DNA of 64,000 nucleotides from Atherix ibis (taxonomy: Eukaryota; Arthropoda; Insecta; Diptera; Athericidae), in contig OY282605.1 of assembly GCA_958298945.1 (NCBI GenBank), positions 113,456,267 to 113,520,266 of the forward strand, in the 5' to 3' direction. The position numbers and the translations under genes were made by a program. The notes under the pieces are model-generated. The model saw nothing but the letters and a program-made list of their open reading frames with translations, made no database searches and had not been told where the DNA came from. Positions 23,155 through 34,870 of this stretch are shown piece by piece (the stretch's first letter is position 1; the number at the start of each line of letters is the position of its first letter).

Positions 23155-23855
23155 CCAGGTGTATACGCTTAAGTCCCCTATTTGGTCATAGATGGCGTGA
23201 GTGAGCGTATTAGGCTCCCATAGGTTTGACATCTGTCAACATTAATCAGTGCACATTGTCAGCAATTTCGTACAACAACATACATTTTTCCTTTTGTAAT
23301 CATGTCTAGTTTTGTGACAGAAAAAGAGTATATGCGGAAAGCTCTGCTTTTCTGCTTCAATTTGAAGAAATCGGCTGCCGAATCGCATCGACTGCTTACG
23401 GAGTCCTATGGTGACAGTGTTTTATCGGAAACAACGTGCCGAGATTGGTTTCGTCGGTTCAAAGACGGTAATTTTGACTTGTGGGACAAGAAGCGTGAAA
23501 ATCGGCCTAGGAAGGTTGAGGACCATCAATTGCAGGCTCTTTTGGACGAAGACGATACCCAATCGCAAAAAATGCTCGCGGAGCAATTGGGTGTTACTCA
23601 ACCAGCAATTTCTATGCATCTGCGTGCCATGGGGAGAATTGAAAAGATCGGAAAATGGGTGCCGCATGAATTGAACGATAGGCAGATGGAGCGACGCCAA
23701 AAACACATGCGAAATCTTTCTCGCCAGACAAAAAAGGAAGTCGTTCCTGCATCGGATTGGGACGGGCAATGAAAAGTGGATATATTTCGAGAATCCTAAA
23801 CGCAAGAAATCGTGGGTTGATCCCGGCCAACCATCAACATCTTCCTCAAGTTTCT
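23155..23855 (+). mobile_element. Mos1-type (mauritiana) mariner copy 1, 3' half missing
   Basis: The 5' inverted repeat CCAGGTGTATACGCTTAAGT follows TA at 23153-23154. The transposase starts at 23302 (MSSFVTEKEYMRK) and keeps its paired helix-turn-helix DNA-binding region in frame (SETTCRDWFRRFKDGNFD, then KMLAEQLGVTQPAISMHLRA). An extra A near 23700 (CAAAAACACATGC) shifts the frame. In the shifted frame TGNEKWIYFENPKRKKSW follows, with the first catalytic Asp replaced by Asn. The copy ends near 23855; the second and third catalytic blocks and the 3' inverted repeat are absent. Confidence 0.88.
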
Positions 23856-25350
23856 GTTAAATGGTCGGCAAAAGCATCTGCTCTTCGTTTGTTTGGCCTT
23901 TGCCCATGTTCCATCGGTTCTGCATAGGGGATGCGTCGCTCTTTTGTATTTCAGCAGTCACTTAGTGGCTGACCAGAGTGCTGTTCTAGTTGATTATTTT
24001 TTATTTTAGTACGCGTTGTAGTCGGTTGAGTTATTATTTGTCACTTGGCGTTCTTGTCCGTTGCCATTTAGCTCTTGTTCTGCGTTTTCCGCTAATAAGC
24101 GTCCGTATCTCTTGAATTAGAATTTTTTAATTTTTTTAAGAACAATTAATTTCAGAAAATGCCTTTTTGTCTAATAGAAAAGCTCAAAAAATTTATTTCA
24201 GAAAATCATTTTTTTTCTAATAGAAAAGCTCAAAAAAATTTGATAATTTTAATGAATCTTTCATAATTGGAAAAGTATTTACCCCATTTTCGGTGGGTTT
24301 TGTTGTGCCATTTATTTTAATTTTAATAACTTCAAAAAAAATTTTGTTTAGAAATAAAATTCCTAAAACAAATACTATTTATAATAAAATCATTATTGTG
24401 TTCCTCAATTAGTTTCTACTAATTTATGGGTGGTACTGTCGAAACTCTTCCGTGAATTTAGAAAATTACAGACCACCGCCTGTGCTAATATAATTACTTC
24501 TCCATTTTGTTTTTATTAAAAATTCCAAAAATTATTTAAATGCGGAACATTTTTATAATAATTATTTTAGAATTGTGACCTCGTAAAAATATAATCGGTT
24601 TTTTTTTCTAAAAAAGAAATCGGGAAATCCTAAAAGCTAAGATAAAAAATTATCTAAGAATTTTTTGGTAAAGAGGTTTTTGCGTCCAAAAAAAAAATCA
24701 TATTTTGATTAAATTTTCTGGAATTGAAATTTACTAATAATAAAAAAGAATGCATATTAAAAATGCAAGCTAGAAGCTTAAAGTTTCGGAGATAATTTTG
24801 TGAAAATATTATGAAATAAAAAAGCACTTAAACAAATTTTTAGAAAAACGGACTCATTGTTAAAGGAGGTAATAAGAACTTATGCATGGAAAAAATAGCA
24901 TTACTACAAAAAATATAAGTGATTCTATATTTGGCATTGTACTGAAGGATAATGGTTTATCGTTTGTTTTTATATTCTTATGAATAAGGATTGTATCCTT
25001 TTTCATTCGAGTTTTTCTTCTTTTTTCTTTTTGTCTCCTTAATAGTTTTTAGTAGTTTTTAGTAGTTATTTTTTCACATTTTCTTAAAATATACTTATTT
25101 TATAATATCCTTTTTTAAATTATTTTATGTTATCCTTTCTTACGTCTTCATTTTTTCTTTTTTTTTTTAATTTTTAATCAATTTCTTTTTTCTAGAATTA
25201 TTTTATTTTTTATGAGGTCATTTAAATATGATGGCATATCAAATTTTCTAATATAAATTTAAGGATATAGAGGATATTTATCAATTTGACCTAAAATCAG
25301 CGAAAGGATTTTTATGAATTTTTCTTTCTCAATTTTGGAAAATCTCCATA
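23856..25350. other. Intergenic DNA without recognised genes
   Basis: 23856-24120 is GC-richer and of unknown origin. A short tandem duplication (TTCAGAAAATxxTTTTTxTCTAATAGAAAAGCTC) lies at about 24150-24240. The remainder is AT-rich. Confidence 0.4.
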
Positions 25351-25352
25351 CG

Positions 25353-25541
25353 CACATGTTTTTACAAAACCATTTTGCATACGGTTTTCTTCTGTTTTTT
25401 TTTTTCAAAGTTTGAAAATTTCTTTTATACCAGGAAGGGGGATTTGGAGGGATAAGAGGGGTGTTCTTGTAGATGGTAAACTATGCACACAAAAAAAACA
25501 TAAAAGACAAAATAAAAGATGAAATATTATTTTATGTGAGC
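25353..25541. repeat. Dispersed direct repeat, copy 1
   Basis: A block of about 190 bases (ACATGTTTTTACAAAACCAT to AAAAGATGAAATATT) recurs in the same orientation at 27673-27848. It contains a run resembling GAAGGGGGATTTGGAGGGAT and a poly(T) tract. Confidence 0.8.
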
Positions 25542-25544
25542 CAT

Positions 25545-27670
25545 TGTGACGGCTTATTTGCAATTATTTTAACAATTTAGAATCCTTAGTAAATAAAAAT
25601 TGTTGTTTTTTTTTACTTACTAAGGATTTTAAATGCGTTTTCTTTGCCAAAGGATATTTGGTTATTATTTAAAAAAAAAATTTTTTTAGTTACAATAAAA
25701 TATAAAAAAAAATTATTTTTTGTTAAAAGTTTCAAAAATAAGTTGATAAAAATTTGCCGGAATAAAGCTGCTGAGTGTTCTGTAAGAACGTTTACGCTGC
25801 ATTTAAAAACAAATAGTCCGACAGGATATTCTGTTTTAATTAACTTTAAATTCTTTATATTTTTTGTCACCCCTAACTTGTGGCATTTTTCATAGGCAAT
25901 AAAAATGCCAGTAATCAATTTTTTAAATAAATAATTCAGTAAATCTGTTAAATTTTGAATAAACACGATTAAAAGATTTAAACCCTGCGACACCATCTAA
26001 GGTGAATTGTTGTTTCTTGGGGTGCGTTCTTTTCCCCCCTCCTTTCCTGAAAAGACATCAGCAATCTTCTTTCCTTAAAAAGATATATAAAAGAAGGTGA
26101 AAATTGCTTTAGGGAAAAGCCAGCTGAACCAAGTCCTTTTCTGTTTTCAGTTAAAAAAGTTTAATTAAATGTAAATGATCACATTCGTTCGTGTTTGGAT
26201 TAAGATTTGTGGGTGTGTTTTGACAAATGATATATGACCCAGAAGAGTGGAGGAACTATACTCGAAATTAAAACACAATCTCGTGTTTGGTTAAAGTGTG
26301 CCCGAACATGACCAAGACTTCTACTCGTGCATAATCTAGGATGGAAGTAGTATTTATTCATAGAGTTCTAAGAGGGTGAGCGATATGAACTCTGAAGGGA
26401 TGCAAAATCTGCTCGATCCGATAATGATTATTTCGGATTTTGACATTATTGCCTGGGAACAATTACTCCCTCTCGTTCTGCTGTTAATGTCATGATTAAA
26501 GGACCTCACAAACAAGTCGTACCGAATCGAAAAGCAGAACATTCGCAATATGGCAAAGTATCCGAACGAGGGTGAAAAGGTGTCAATCAAGGATCAGGAA
26601 GTCAATACTTAATTCATGTTCTGTTAATAAAAATCGGATTACAACATCAGATCAATGGAAATTCTATTTACTTCCCTTCCATTTATGCAGAATCAGATTT
26701 TTAACAAAATTTCCGTGATGATTTTTCATTCATGATTAGTTTGTTCATGGCGGGTTAGGATGGTTAGGGTGGAAAAGGCCATCATAGTGATTATGGGGAT
26801 GATTGTGTCAATGTTTTCTTTATTAGTATTATTTTGTTTTCGGTTATTCGTTTTTTTGTTTTTTTTTTTTTTGTTTTGCTTCCCAACAAAATTACTCGCG
26901 TCACTGAAAATTGTTTGGCAAAAGATTAATTTATTTTCATTGGATTCGGATTATGCAAATGAGCAGGTACACATTTTGTTTTGATTAAATAAATTGAAGA
27001 CAAACAAGTGATTTGTAGTTTTTAATAAGATTTTGATAAATAATTAAGCTTTTGTATTTGTCGTTTTTTTTTCTTTTTATTAAATATCATCAGAGAATTA
27101 AGATAATAAAGAAAACAAATTAGTTTCCGAACTGATCTGACTAATTGATTTGAATTTTTTTCGAGCTCAACTTGTAGAAGGAGTAAAGTGTCCTTTACTG
27201 TCGGTAATTGACCTAAGTTACAATGGTGGTTACATCCTTATATAAGTAGCCTATTAGGAGCTTAAAATTTCAGTATGAAATGATTTTAAAAAATAACAGC
27301 AATTATATTTCGTAGACTACACTGTGGGGGAAGTTTAAGTAGTTCTTCTAACAACCTTTTAAGAATTGGGACCTCCTCAAGAAGTGTTTGAAAAATTTTC
27401 TCCACTTTCTGACAGCTAGTTTTTTGCAGGTCTTAGTAGAAGCGGCCTACCTGTTATACGTTAACCAACTAGGTTGGCCGAGAAGATTACTTTTAGGGAC
27501 GACTCTTTATGCCAACGCTTGATGTGTCTTAACCATCACAATACTGATGCAATGCAGGTCTTAATAGGAGAAATCCCATGGAATCGAGAGGTAGAAGTAT
27601 CCTCTATCGGATTGGAGAAGGGCTATGTTATTCTGAATGAGAAATTCAAGGATGTAGGAGTGCGCAAACG
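25545..27670. other. Intergenic DNA without recognised genes
   Basis: 25560-25990 holds a low-complexity reading frame rich in Phe, Lys and Asn on the minus strand, which I do not consider a gene. 26150-26760 is GC-richer with no recognisable product. The rest is AT-rich, with a somewhat GC-richer patch at 27300-27670. Confidence 0.4.
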
Positions 27671-27672
27671 GT

Positions 27673-27848
27673 AGGCACATGTTTTTACAAAACCATTTTG
27701 GAAAAGTTTTCTCCTCTGTTTTTTTTTTAAAGTTTGAAAATTTCTTTTAGTTCATGAAGGGGGGTTTGGGGGGATAAAAGAGGTGTACTTATGGATGGTA
27801 AAATATGCAAAAAAAAACATAAAAGACAAAATAAAAGATGAAATATTG
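27673..27848. repeat. Dispersed direct repeat, copy 2
   Basis: Same orientation as 25353-25541, with a few substitutions and indels; the shared end is CATAAAAGACAAAATAAAAG followed by ATGAAATATT. Confidence 0.8.
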
Positions 27849-27849
27849 G

Positions 27850-30040
27850 CAATGCGCCATCGACGAGCTCTGTTTCTGAAGAGAATGCATAAAATTTGGC
27901 AACAGCGGTGGGATGACAGTGTGAATAGGAGATAGTACTACAAAATTATGTCGTGTGCCAGGTTTGTTTTGACACACAAGTTTGAATTTGGCCTGTTGTT
28001 TAAGAGAGGATTGAGAAGAAGAGAGTGCTTGTGGACTCCTTGCGGAGTATGATTGGTATGAGGATCTTAGAGATCTGGATGCGTGTGGAATTAGAGTGAA
28101 TGAGAATGGAGTGGATCAGAGTGACATATTATGTATACGTGATAATAATGTTTGAGAGAAGGAGAATGGGCGCTTAATGTGTGTGTGAAACGCAAGGATA
28201 ATATACCGATAGTACGTTTGGGTCTTTACAAGGTTTCTTACCATAGCTCAATGAGTGAAGTACAAACGGAAGTACTCTTCAAACAAAATTGGTGCCACAG
28301 GAATTGGGTGTCCCATGCTGTTAAAATACACTGTGCCCTTAGGCTGCAACGTACTGGGTTAGTACCCATATTGCAGATACGGTCTCCGGATCACTGGTGG
28401 GAGATAGTGGGTCATATCCCGGGCGCTGTTATTGGATAGGCCTTGTGGTTTAGATAGGTCTTGCCACAAACAGTTGGAGTTATCAGCTTGTAACTGATTG
28501 CTGACTGTTAATCGCTGATCAGGTTTACTGACTAGTACACTAGATTCCCATGGACCATAAGACTTTAAATCTTATGTTTTTTTCTTTCTTTTAAAACGAT
28601 CAAGAGTAATTCAACACTGCCCGCCATTATTCATTTTTACGGAGGTCTTAAATGTCTGCGCCTTGATCACACGTAAAATTAATTTGCAACAAAATATTTT
28701 GATTAAGCTTAATAACTTTCTATTAGCGAATATTATCTTTTCGAACTGATTTTATTTTATGACTCAATTAAAGACCCTAAATAAACGGAGTATGCTTAAA
28801 GACCTTAAAGTTATTTGTATTTTTAGCGACATTTTCTCTTGGCTGATGTTAATCTGTTTAGTAGTCAAAAAAATCTTCGTGCACTCTTAAAGTTCTTAAA
28901 TGATTAGTTTTGTAGTTTTGAACTCGCTGGTTTATTTTTTCCCACCAGATGGCCTTATGGTCTCAGAGTCCTTAGAACAACAACAAAAACGAGCTAACTG
29001 ATTTTCAATTGTCTGAGTAGCTCAGTGACCAAAAAAAAACCTCGTCTCACCACAAACTGTTACCTAGTTTCTAATAAAAAATAAACCCTCTTGCGGAGCC
29101 TATTTTGTATTTTAAAAAATTTTTTGGGGGCCAAATGCACAAAAGAAATTATTTTTTGCACAAAAGAAATCACTTTTATTATTTTTAAGTACAATTTTCT
29201 ATTAGTTTTATTTCTCCTAAATTTCATATATTTGCAACGCGTATCCTTTGAATAACCAATAATTTTGTCATTGGTTATTTGGTAAAAAATGAAAGGATTT
29301 ATGTGAGGAATATTTCGAAAATATTTTTATAAAATTTGAGGAAGAATCCGCTTATTAACTGTTAACATTGCATTGTGTTAAGGAAATATTTATTAAAAAA
29401 TTATTTTAATAATTGTTTACATTGAATAAAAAATACTTTCCAAAAATTAATATGATCCTAATAAAATTTTGGAAGGAGAGAAAAAATTTACAAAAAACTA
29501 TTTTAACTGAGAATTTTTTGTTGAGAATATCTAATGAAAAATAATCATATTGAAATTATCCGTTTAAATAATACAATCGATAATTACAAATAGGAAAATT
29601 AAAAAAAAAAACAAAGTTTAAATAAAACTTATTTTATACTCGTTAGCGCATGCATACAATGATTAATTGGGGGACCATGGGGAGTAAAATTCGTTTGTGC
29701 GAACATAAATCGACCATGTAACGATTTCCTTAAAAGTTTTTCTCTTTATTGTTTTTATTGGCTTAACAAAACCTTTTTTTAAATTTATTTTTTGTTATTG
29801 TAAAAATATATTATTAATATTCAGATAGTAAGTAGTTATAAATAATCGAATTGGAAAATTTTTTTTAAATTTTATTAGGTATCGTTAGTAAAATTCATTT
29901 TGTAATTTGGAAAGTACAGCATTTTTATTTGATAACTATTTAATAAAAATATTAATAAAGAAAGAATATTACTTGACTAAAGTTTGCCATTTTATATTTA
30001 TTAACTAAAAACTTTCTATAAGTGTGGTAACCTTACTATA
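27850..30040. other. Intergenic DNA, partly unassigned repeat-like
   Basis: 27850-28560 is GC-richer, with fragmentary reading frames that I cannot assign. 28560-30040 is AT-rich without visible features. Confidence 0.4.
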
Positions 30041-30044
30041 GCCA

Positions 30045-30520
30045 CGTTTTGAACAAAATTTTCTGTAGCTTTGAGGCTCATTTAATGAGGCTCTATAAAA
30101 ATTATTGCAATTGCAGAAAGTGACTGTTTGCAATTTATTTTAGTTCAAATATACCATTTCTTTGAAAACTAATAAGAAAATACCATTTCTGAGAACTTTA
30201 TTAGCTTTTGAATAAGCAATTTCTTTTTTGGCTTAGAAAAAAATGGTTTACTTTGACTGAATAAGATGTGCTACAAGGTACACAACATAACAAATTTTGT
30301 CTTTATTTGCAAAAAAATTCCCAGGACTCCCCTAATTTCGACATTTTGTAATGTCAATTATCCTGCAAGATTGAGCAATTTGACGCCGTTGGACTTTTTC
30401 TTATAAAACTATACAAAATTCATATTAAAGTAGATAAAGCAAAATCCTACAAATAATGGCCGAATTACAGCCTGGAAAATGCATAAAATTCATTAGAAAT
30501 TATTTTTAAACAATCCAATT
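30045..30520 (+). pseudogene. DDE transposase relict, second copy of the family
   Basis: The order of decayed blocks matches the copies at 20.4 and 41.4 kb: AATGAGGCTCT-type 5' piece, TTCCCAGGACT (FPGR-like) near 30318, GAGCAATTTGACGCCGTTGG (SCDLTPLD-like) near 30372, TTTTTCTTAT, and an ELQPGKCIKFIRNYF-like C-terminus near 30468-30510. No intact frame remains. Confidence 0.65.
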
Positions 30521-30762
30521 CTGATAAAATTTTTATGGTCAATAATTGTAAAAATTATTTATTATTAAATATTGATAAAATTTTTGAAATATAATAAAAT
30601 AAAAATACATTTAAAATCTTAATTTTAAATATTCTTTAATTGATTTTACTTTTCAAACCATAAATTGGATAATGCTTTACTTTTGGTTTCTTTTTCCAAA
30701 GATTTTATAATTACCTATAAAAAATCTATTTTCATGTTCATAAATAAGCATTTGAGTAAATA

Positions 30763-32002
30763 CCAGGTGTATAAGCTTAAATCCCCTGTTTCGTCATAGA
30801 TGGCATGAGTGAGCGTATTAGGCTACCATAGGCACGCCATACTTTTTTTTATGAGTTTGACATCTGTCAATCATGTCTAATTTTGTTAGAAAAAGAGCAT
30901 ACGCGGGAAGCTCTGCTTTTCTGCTTGAATTTGAAGAAATCGGTTGCCGAATCGCATCGAATGCCTTTGGAGGCCTATGGTGACAGTGCTTTATCGGAAA
31001 CAATGTGCCGGGATTGGTTTCGTTGGTTCAAAGATGGCAATTTTGATTTGTGGAACAAGTAGAGTGAAAATCGGCCTAGGAAGGTTGAGGACCATCAATT
31101 GCAGGCTCTTTTGGACGAAGGAAGGTTGAGGACCATCAATTGCAGGCTCTTTTGAATCGTAAAAAATGCTCCCGGAGCTATTGGGTGTTACTCAACCAAC
31201 CATTTCCATGCGTCTGCGTGCCATGGGGAAGATTGGAAAGATCGGAAAATGGGTGCCGCATGTATTGAACGATAGGCAGATGGAGCGACGTCAAAACACT
31301 TTCGAAATCTTGTCGCCAGACAAAAAAGAAAGTCGTTCCTGTATCGGATTGTGACAGGCGATCGAAAGTGGATATATTTCGAGAATCCTAACGTAAGAAA
31401 TAGTGGGTTGATCCCGGCCAACCATCAACATCTTCCCCAAGACCATATCGCTTCGGAAGGAAGACGATGCTGTGCGTTTGGTGGGGTCAGCAGGGTATCG
31501 TCTACTATGAGATGTTGAAACCTGGTGAAACTGTCAATGCCCACTGCTAACACCAATAACTGATCAAATTGCACCGTGCTCTGCGTGAAAAAAGGACGGA
31601 TTATCAACAAAGACATGACAAGCTGATTTTCCTCCACGACAACGCACCATCGTACACGTCAAAAATAGTCCGAAACTACTTGGAGACATTCAACTGGGAG
31701 GTGCTACCGCGCTTATTCACTACACCTGGCCCCTTCCGACTACCACCTGTTTTCGTCGATGGACCACGCGCTCGTTGAGCAGCACTTCGATTCTTACGAA
31801 GACGTTCGAAAATGTCTTGATGAGTTGTTTGCCTCGAAATAGAAGGAATATTTTTGGTGTGATATCCACAAATTGCCCGAGAGATGGGAAAAATGTGTAG
31901 CTAGCGAAATCAAGTACTTTGAATAAATTTGTTTTTGCTTTCTACGAAAAAAAAACATGTTTTTTTGACAAAAAAACCGCGGATATAAGCTAATACACCT
32001 GG
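30763..32002 (+). mobile_element. Mos1-type mariner copy 2, both ends present, TA-flanked
   Basis: Inverted ends CCAGGTGTATAAGCTTA (30763) and ...TAATACACCTGG (to 32002) are flanked by TA at 30761-30762 and 32003-32004. The 1240-bp length is close to the usual 1.3 kb. The start ATG is at about 30872, but two bases are lost a few codons later (GTTAGAAAAAG versus GTGACAGAAAAAG in copy 1). A Lys codon has become TAG at about 31060, and 41 bases are tandemly duplicated at 31079-31153. The catalytic blocks read TGDRKW, LHDNAPSYT and, in another frame, LAPSDYHLF, so all three Asp survive although the Glu after the first is Arg. Inactive but structurally complete. Confidence 0.92.
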
Positions 32003-32004
32003 TA

Positions 32005-34150
32005 CGTAATTTTTAATATTTTCCTAAAGAATGACAGCTTCCACTTTTTAAGTTATAAACAAATATGCCCCTTATACATACGTTCGCCAGCACTGCACCT
32101 TTTCTAATGTCAGTCGAACTCTAAACTCAGCCTACACCAGATCTCATTGATTAGTGCATGTTACAAATTTCTTTCCTCTTTACACCTCAACGATGTATTG
32201 TAGTAGCAATGAAGGAAAGAGATAGACATATACTCAATTGTATGCACATAAAGTGAGACAACAGCGCCAAAGGTGCGACTAATATTAATGAAATTTGAAA
32301 ATAGTTGTGGCTGCCTTGCTGGTGTGACGTTTAGTAAGGCTACATTCACATCCGGACTGAGTCTTGTTCTTATTAATTTTAATTCCCAGATAACCAACTC
32401 GATCTGTTTTCATTTTCATATTCATTTTTATTCCTATTCACATTTTTCTGTACTTTTTATAATATTTTTCATATTTCCATTTTTTTTCTTCAACTTTCGT
32501 GTTGTGGTTTCATTTCCATTTATTCAACAAACTGCCTAGAAACGACTGAATTGATTATCACAAAATGCAAATTGACTTCTCTACCCTCTTCCTGACGCCA
32601 TCTTCTGGTCAAAACTATTCACGCATTTAAAAGTTTCTACTATTATTTTTTAAATATCTTGTTTTTTTTTCTCCTGCTTTTTGTTTTATATTCGACAACA
32701 ACTCCCTTTATTTGTTGATATTCCACGACATCGTTCCCGTGTGCAATGTCAGCCATTTATTTTTGAACTGTTCCTCGATTCTGGGTGAATTTTTCATTTG
32801 ATTTTTCTTTGGAGCACATTTGATTAATCCGCAAGAAGAAGTCGCGTTCGCAATAATAAATGGTCGTGTCCGAAATGTCATTTGTCATGTTACACCGTCG
32901 TGTGAACACGCAATGTGAACGTTACACGTGCACACGCCATTCTGATTGGTCCGTTTCTGTGGTCATCTTTGCGGACGCCTCACAGAAATCGCCATGCACA
33001 CACCATTGAGCTCCGACATTTGATTCCACTTAAATTCAAGTTGAGCATGTTTGGGGTTACTGCATGGTGCCATCATCGGATACAAATGCGTACGTACATA
33101 CAAACAGTCACAAAGACAGGGTAACCAAGTAGATGGCACCATCGCCATTTGGGTGTGGACATCGCTTGTAGAGGAAGTCTGTTCTTGCAGTATCTTCTTG
33201 CACCTGCACTCGGTTGTTATCGGTGTTAATTTTCACCTAGCATCCATATTGTTTACCAACATTTCTGTTTATCATGTTTTCGTTTATTTTTCTTATGTTG
33301 TCATTTTATTTTTATTTTTTTGCATGTGCTTAAGCTAGTTTGGCGCCATCTTTGCAACAATACATTCAGCATCGAGTACTAAACATATTCGGAATTTGGC
33401 GTTGGAATTTTTTGAAAATATTTTTAAAGATGTTTTCATTTAAATTTGAATTGAACATAATTTGGAAATAAGTTGATAAGAATTGCATGGGAAAAATCAA
33501 ATTTGTTGTAATATGTAGAAAAAGTACCACGCCACTATCTATGTTGTTCGAATTTTTAGACCTTTGTATTGTTTTTTCTTAATTCCCGCAAGAAATCCAT
33601 TAAAATATGTTATTTATCAAAATAGTTAGTATTTTTTAAATAATTTCTAATAATTTTTTTATTTTTTATATTTAATATGAAATTATTAAAAAATATATTT
33701 TATATGTTTTTCAAATATATAAAATTTATTTAACTACTGTGCTTTTGGAGTCTCTAAATTGCATTAGTTTTTTTTACTATTGAGGATCTTGTATTTTTTA
33801 AAAAGGAACCACTAAAAATAGCCTTTACGAAATTATTATCATTTTTGTCTGTTTAAGAGTTTAATAAACGGTTTGAAGTGATTTCTTTTAAATATTTAAA
33901 AAATTTGAAATGATTTTTAACATTCGAGGAAAGAATGATACAGCAATAAAGTGTCAGGTTAAGGTCTTGGTTTTAGGTTAAGATTATTTTAATTAAAATT
34001 CTCTTCATAATAGCTAGGGCCTTTTTCATCTTTTACTACTGTAATTGTGAACGGTTTAGACCTTCAGACTCAATATTTTACTAAATAAATTTTTAAATAA
34101 AGCGAAAAAAATTATCTTTTTGAAGTGTTATCTTTGATTGTTTATTACTA
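32005..34150. other. Intergenic DNA without recognised genes
   Basis: 32030-33350 is GC-richer than average, with no product I recognise on either strand. 33350-34150 is AT-rich. Confidence 0.4.
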
Positions 34151-34155
34151 TACAG

Positions 34156-34295
34156 GGCAGTGCAGTTTTGATGGTACTAAAAGAACAATATTTAAATCTG
34201 ACGCAAAAAATAATGAGACTGGTATTATTGACATTGATCTGGTTAAACTATGGACCTCCTTGGGCGATTATGCGATACACTATAGAGAGCCATAA
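34156..34295 (+). other. Coding-looking segment after a possible splice acceptor, unrecognised
   Basis: After TTATTACTATACAG an open frame reads QCSFDGTKRTIFKSD, then NNETGIIDIDLVKLWTSLGD and YAIHYREP, ending in TAA at 34293-34295. Its amino-acid composition looks protein-like and unlike its neighbours. It could be a terminal exon, or a fragment of an element I do not recognise. No partner exon was found. Confidence 0.25.
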
Positions 34296-34870
34296 GTTAA
34301 TTTGTGGAGCAGAAAAATTTGGAGTCATCAAGTTTTAATTATGACGAGCCTATGGGACACATTTTTTATAAAATGGATAAGTTTTTCGGTGGCATAAACC
34401 ATTTTTGGGTGACTTACAAGTAGTGGAAGCGAAAATCCACTCAGGGAGCTCTTGAATATCAAAAACTGATGAAAATATGGAACGAGTGTGGGGGTCTTGT
34501 GAGGTCAGGCCTCCGATTAATATTAAAACTGATGATTACATTTTTTTTATCCTTTATTAGATTTTGCCTTAATATTTGGTGTATGCCAGGATATTGCCAA
34601 AAGACCTCATGATTGAACAGAGAGACAACCTGATTACGAGTACCTAGATAAAAAAAAACACTTATAAGGACGTTCTTTTGGTATTGTCTATAATATCTAA
34701 ATGAATGTAACCAAGTAACTAAAAGGCGATTTTAGTCGAAACCTTCCAGCAATGCTACGAAGAGTGAAAACAACGGCAGCGCCAAAGTATAGCAGCCCAA
34801 AAAGACTACTTTATGTAAAAAATATAAATAAAATTCTTGCAAAAAAAAACTGACTGACAATTTCTTTTTT
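34296..34870. other. Spacer before the minisatellite
   Basis: Mixed-composition DNA without a long ORF or a recognised element. Confidence 0.4.

Noticed and set aside
25613..25996. 127-residue minus-strand frame
   Set aside because: Low-complexity Phe, Leu, Asn and Lys sequence typical of open AT-rich DNA; no domain and no codon contrast with its flanks.
32915..33338. Plus-strand frames at 32915-33124 and 33051-33338
   Set aside because: Short overlapping frames with no domain; the apparent hydrophobic C-terminus comes from T-rich DNA.
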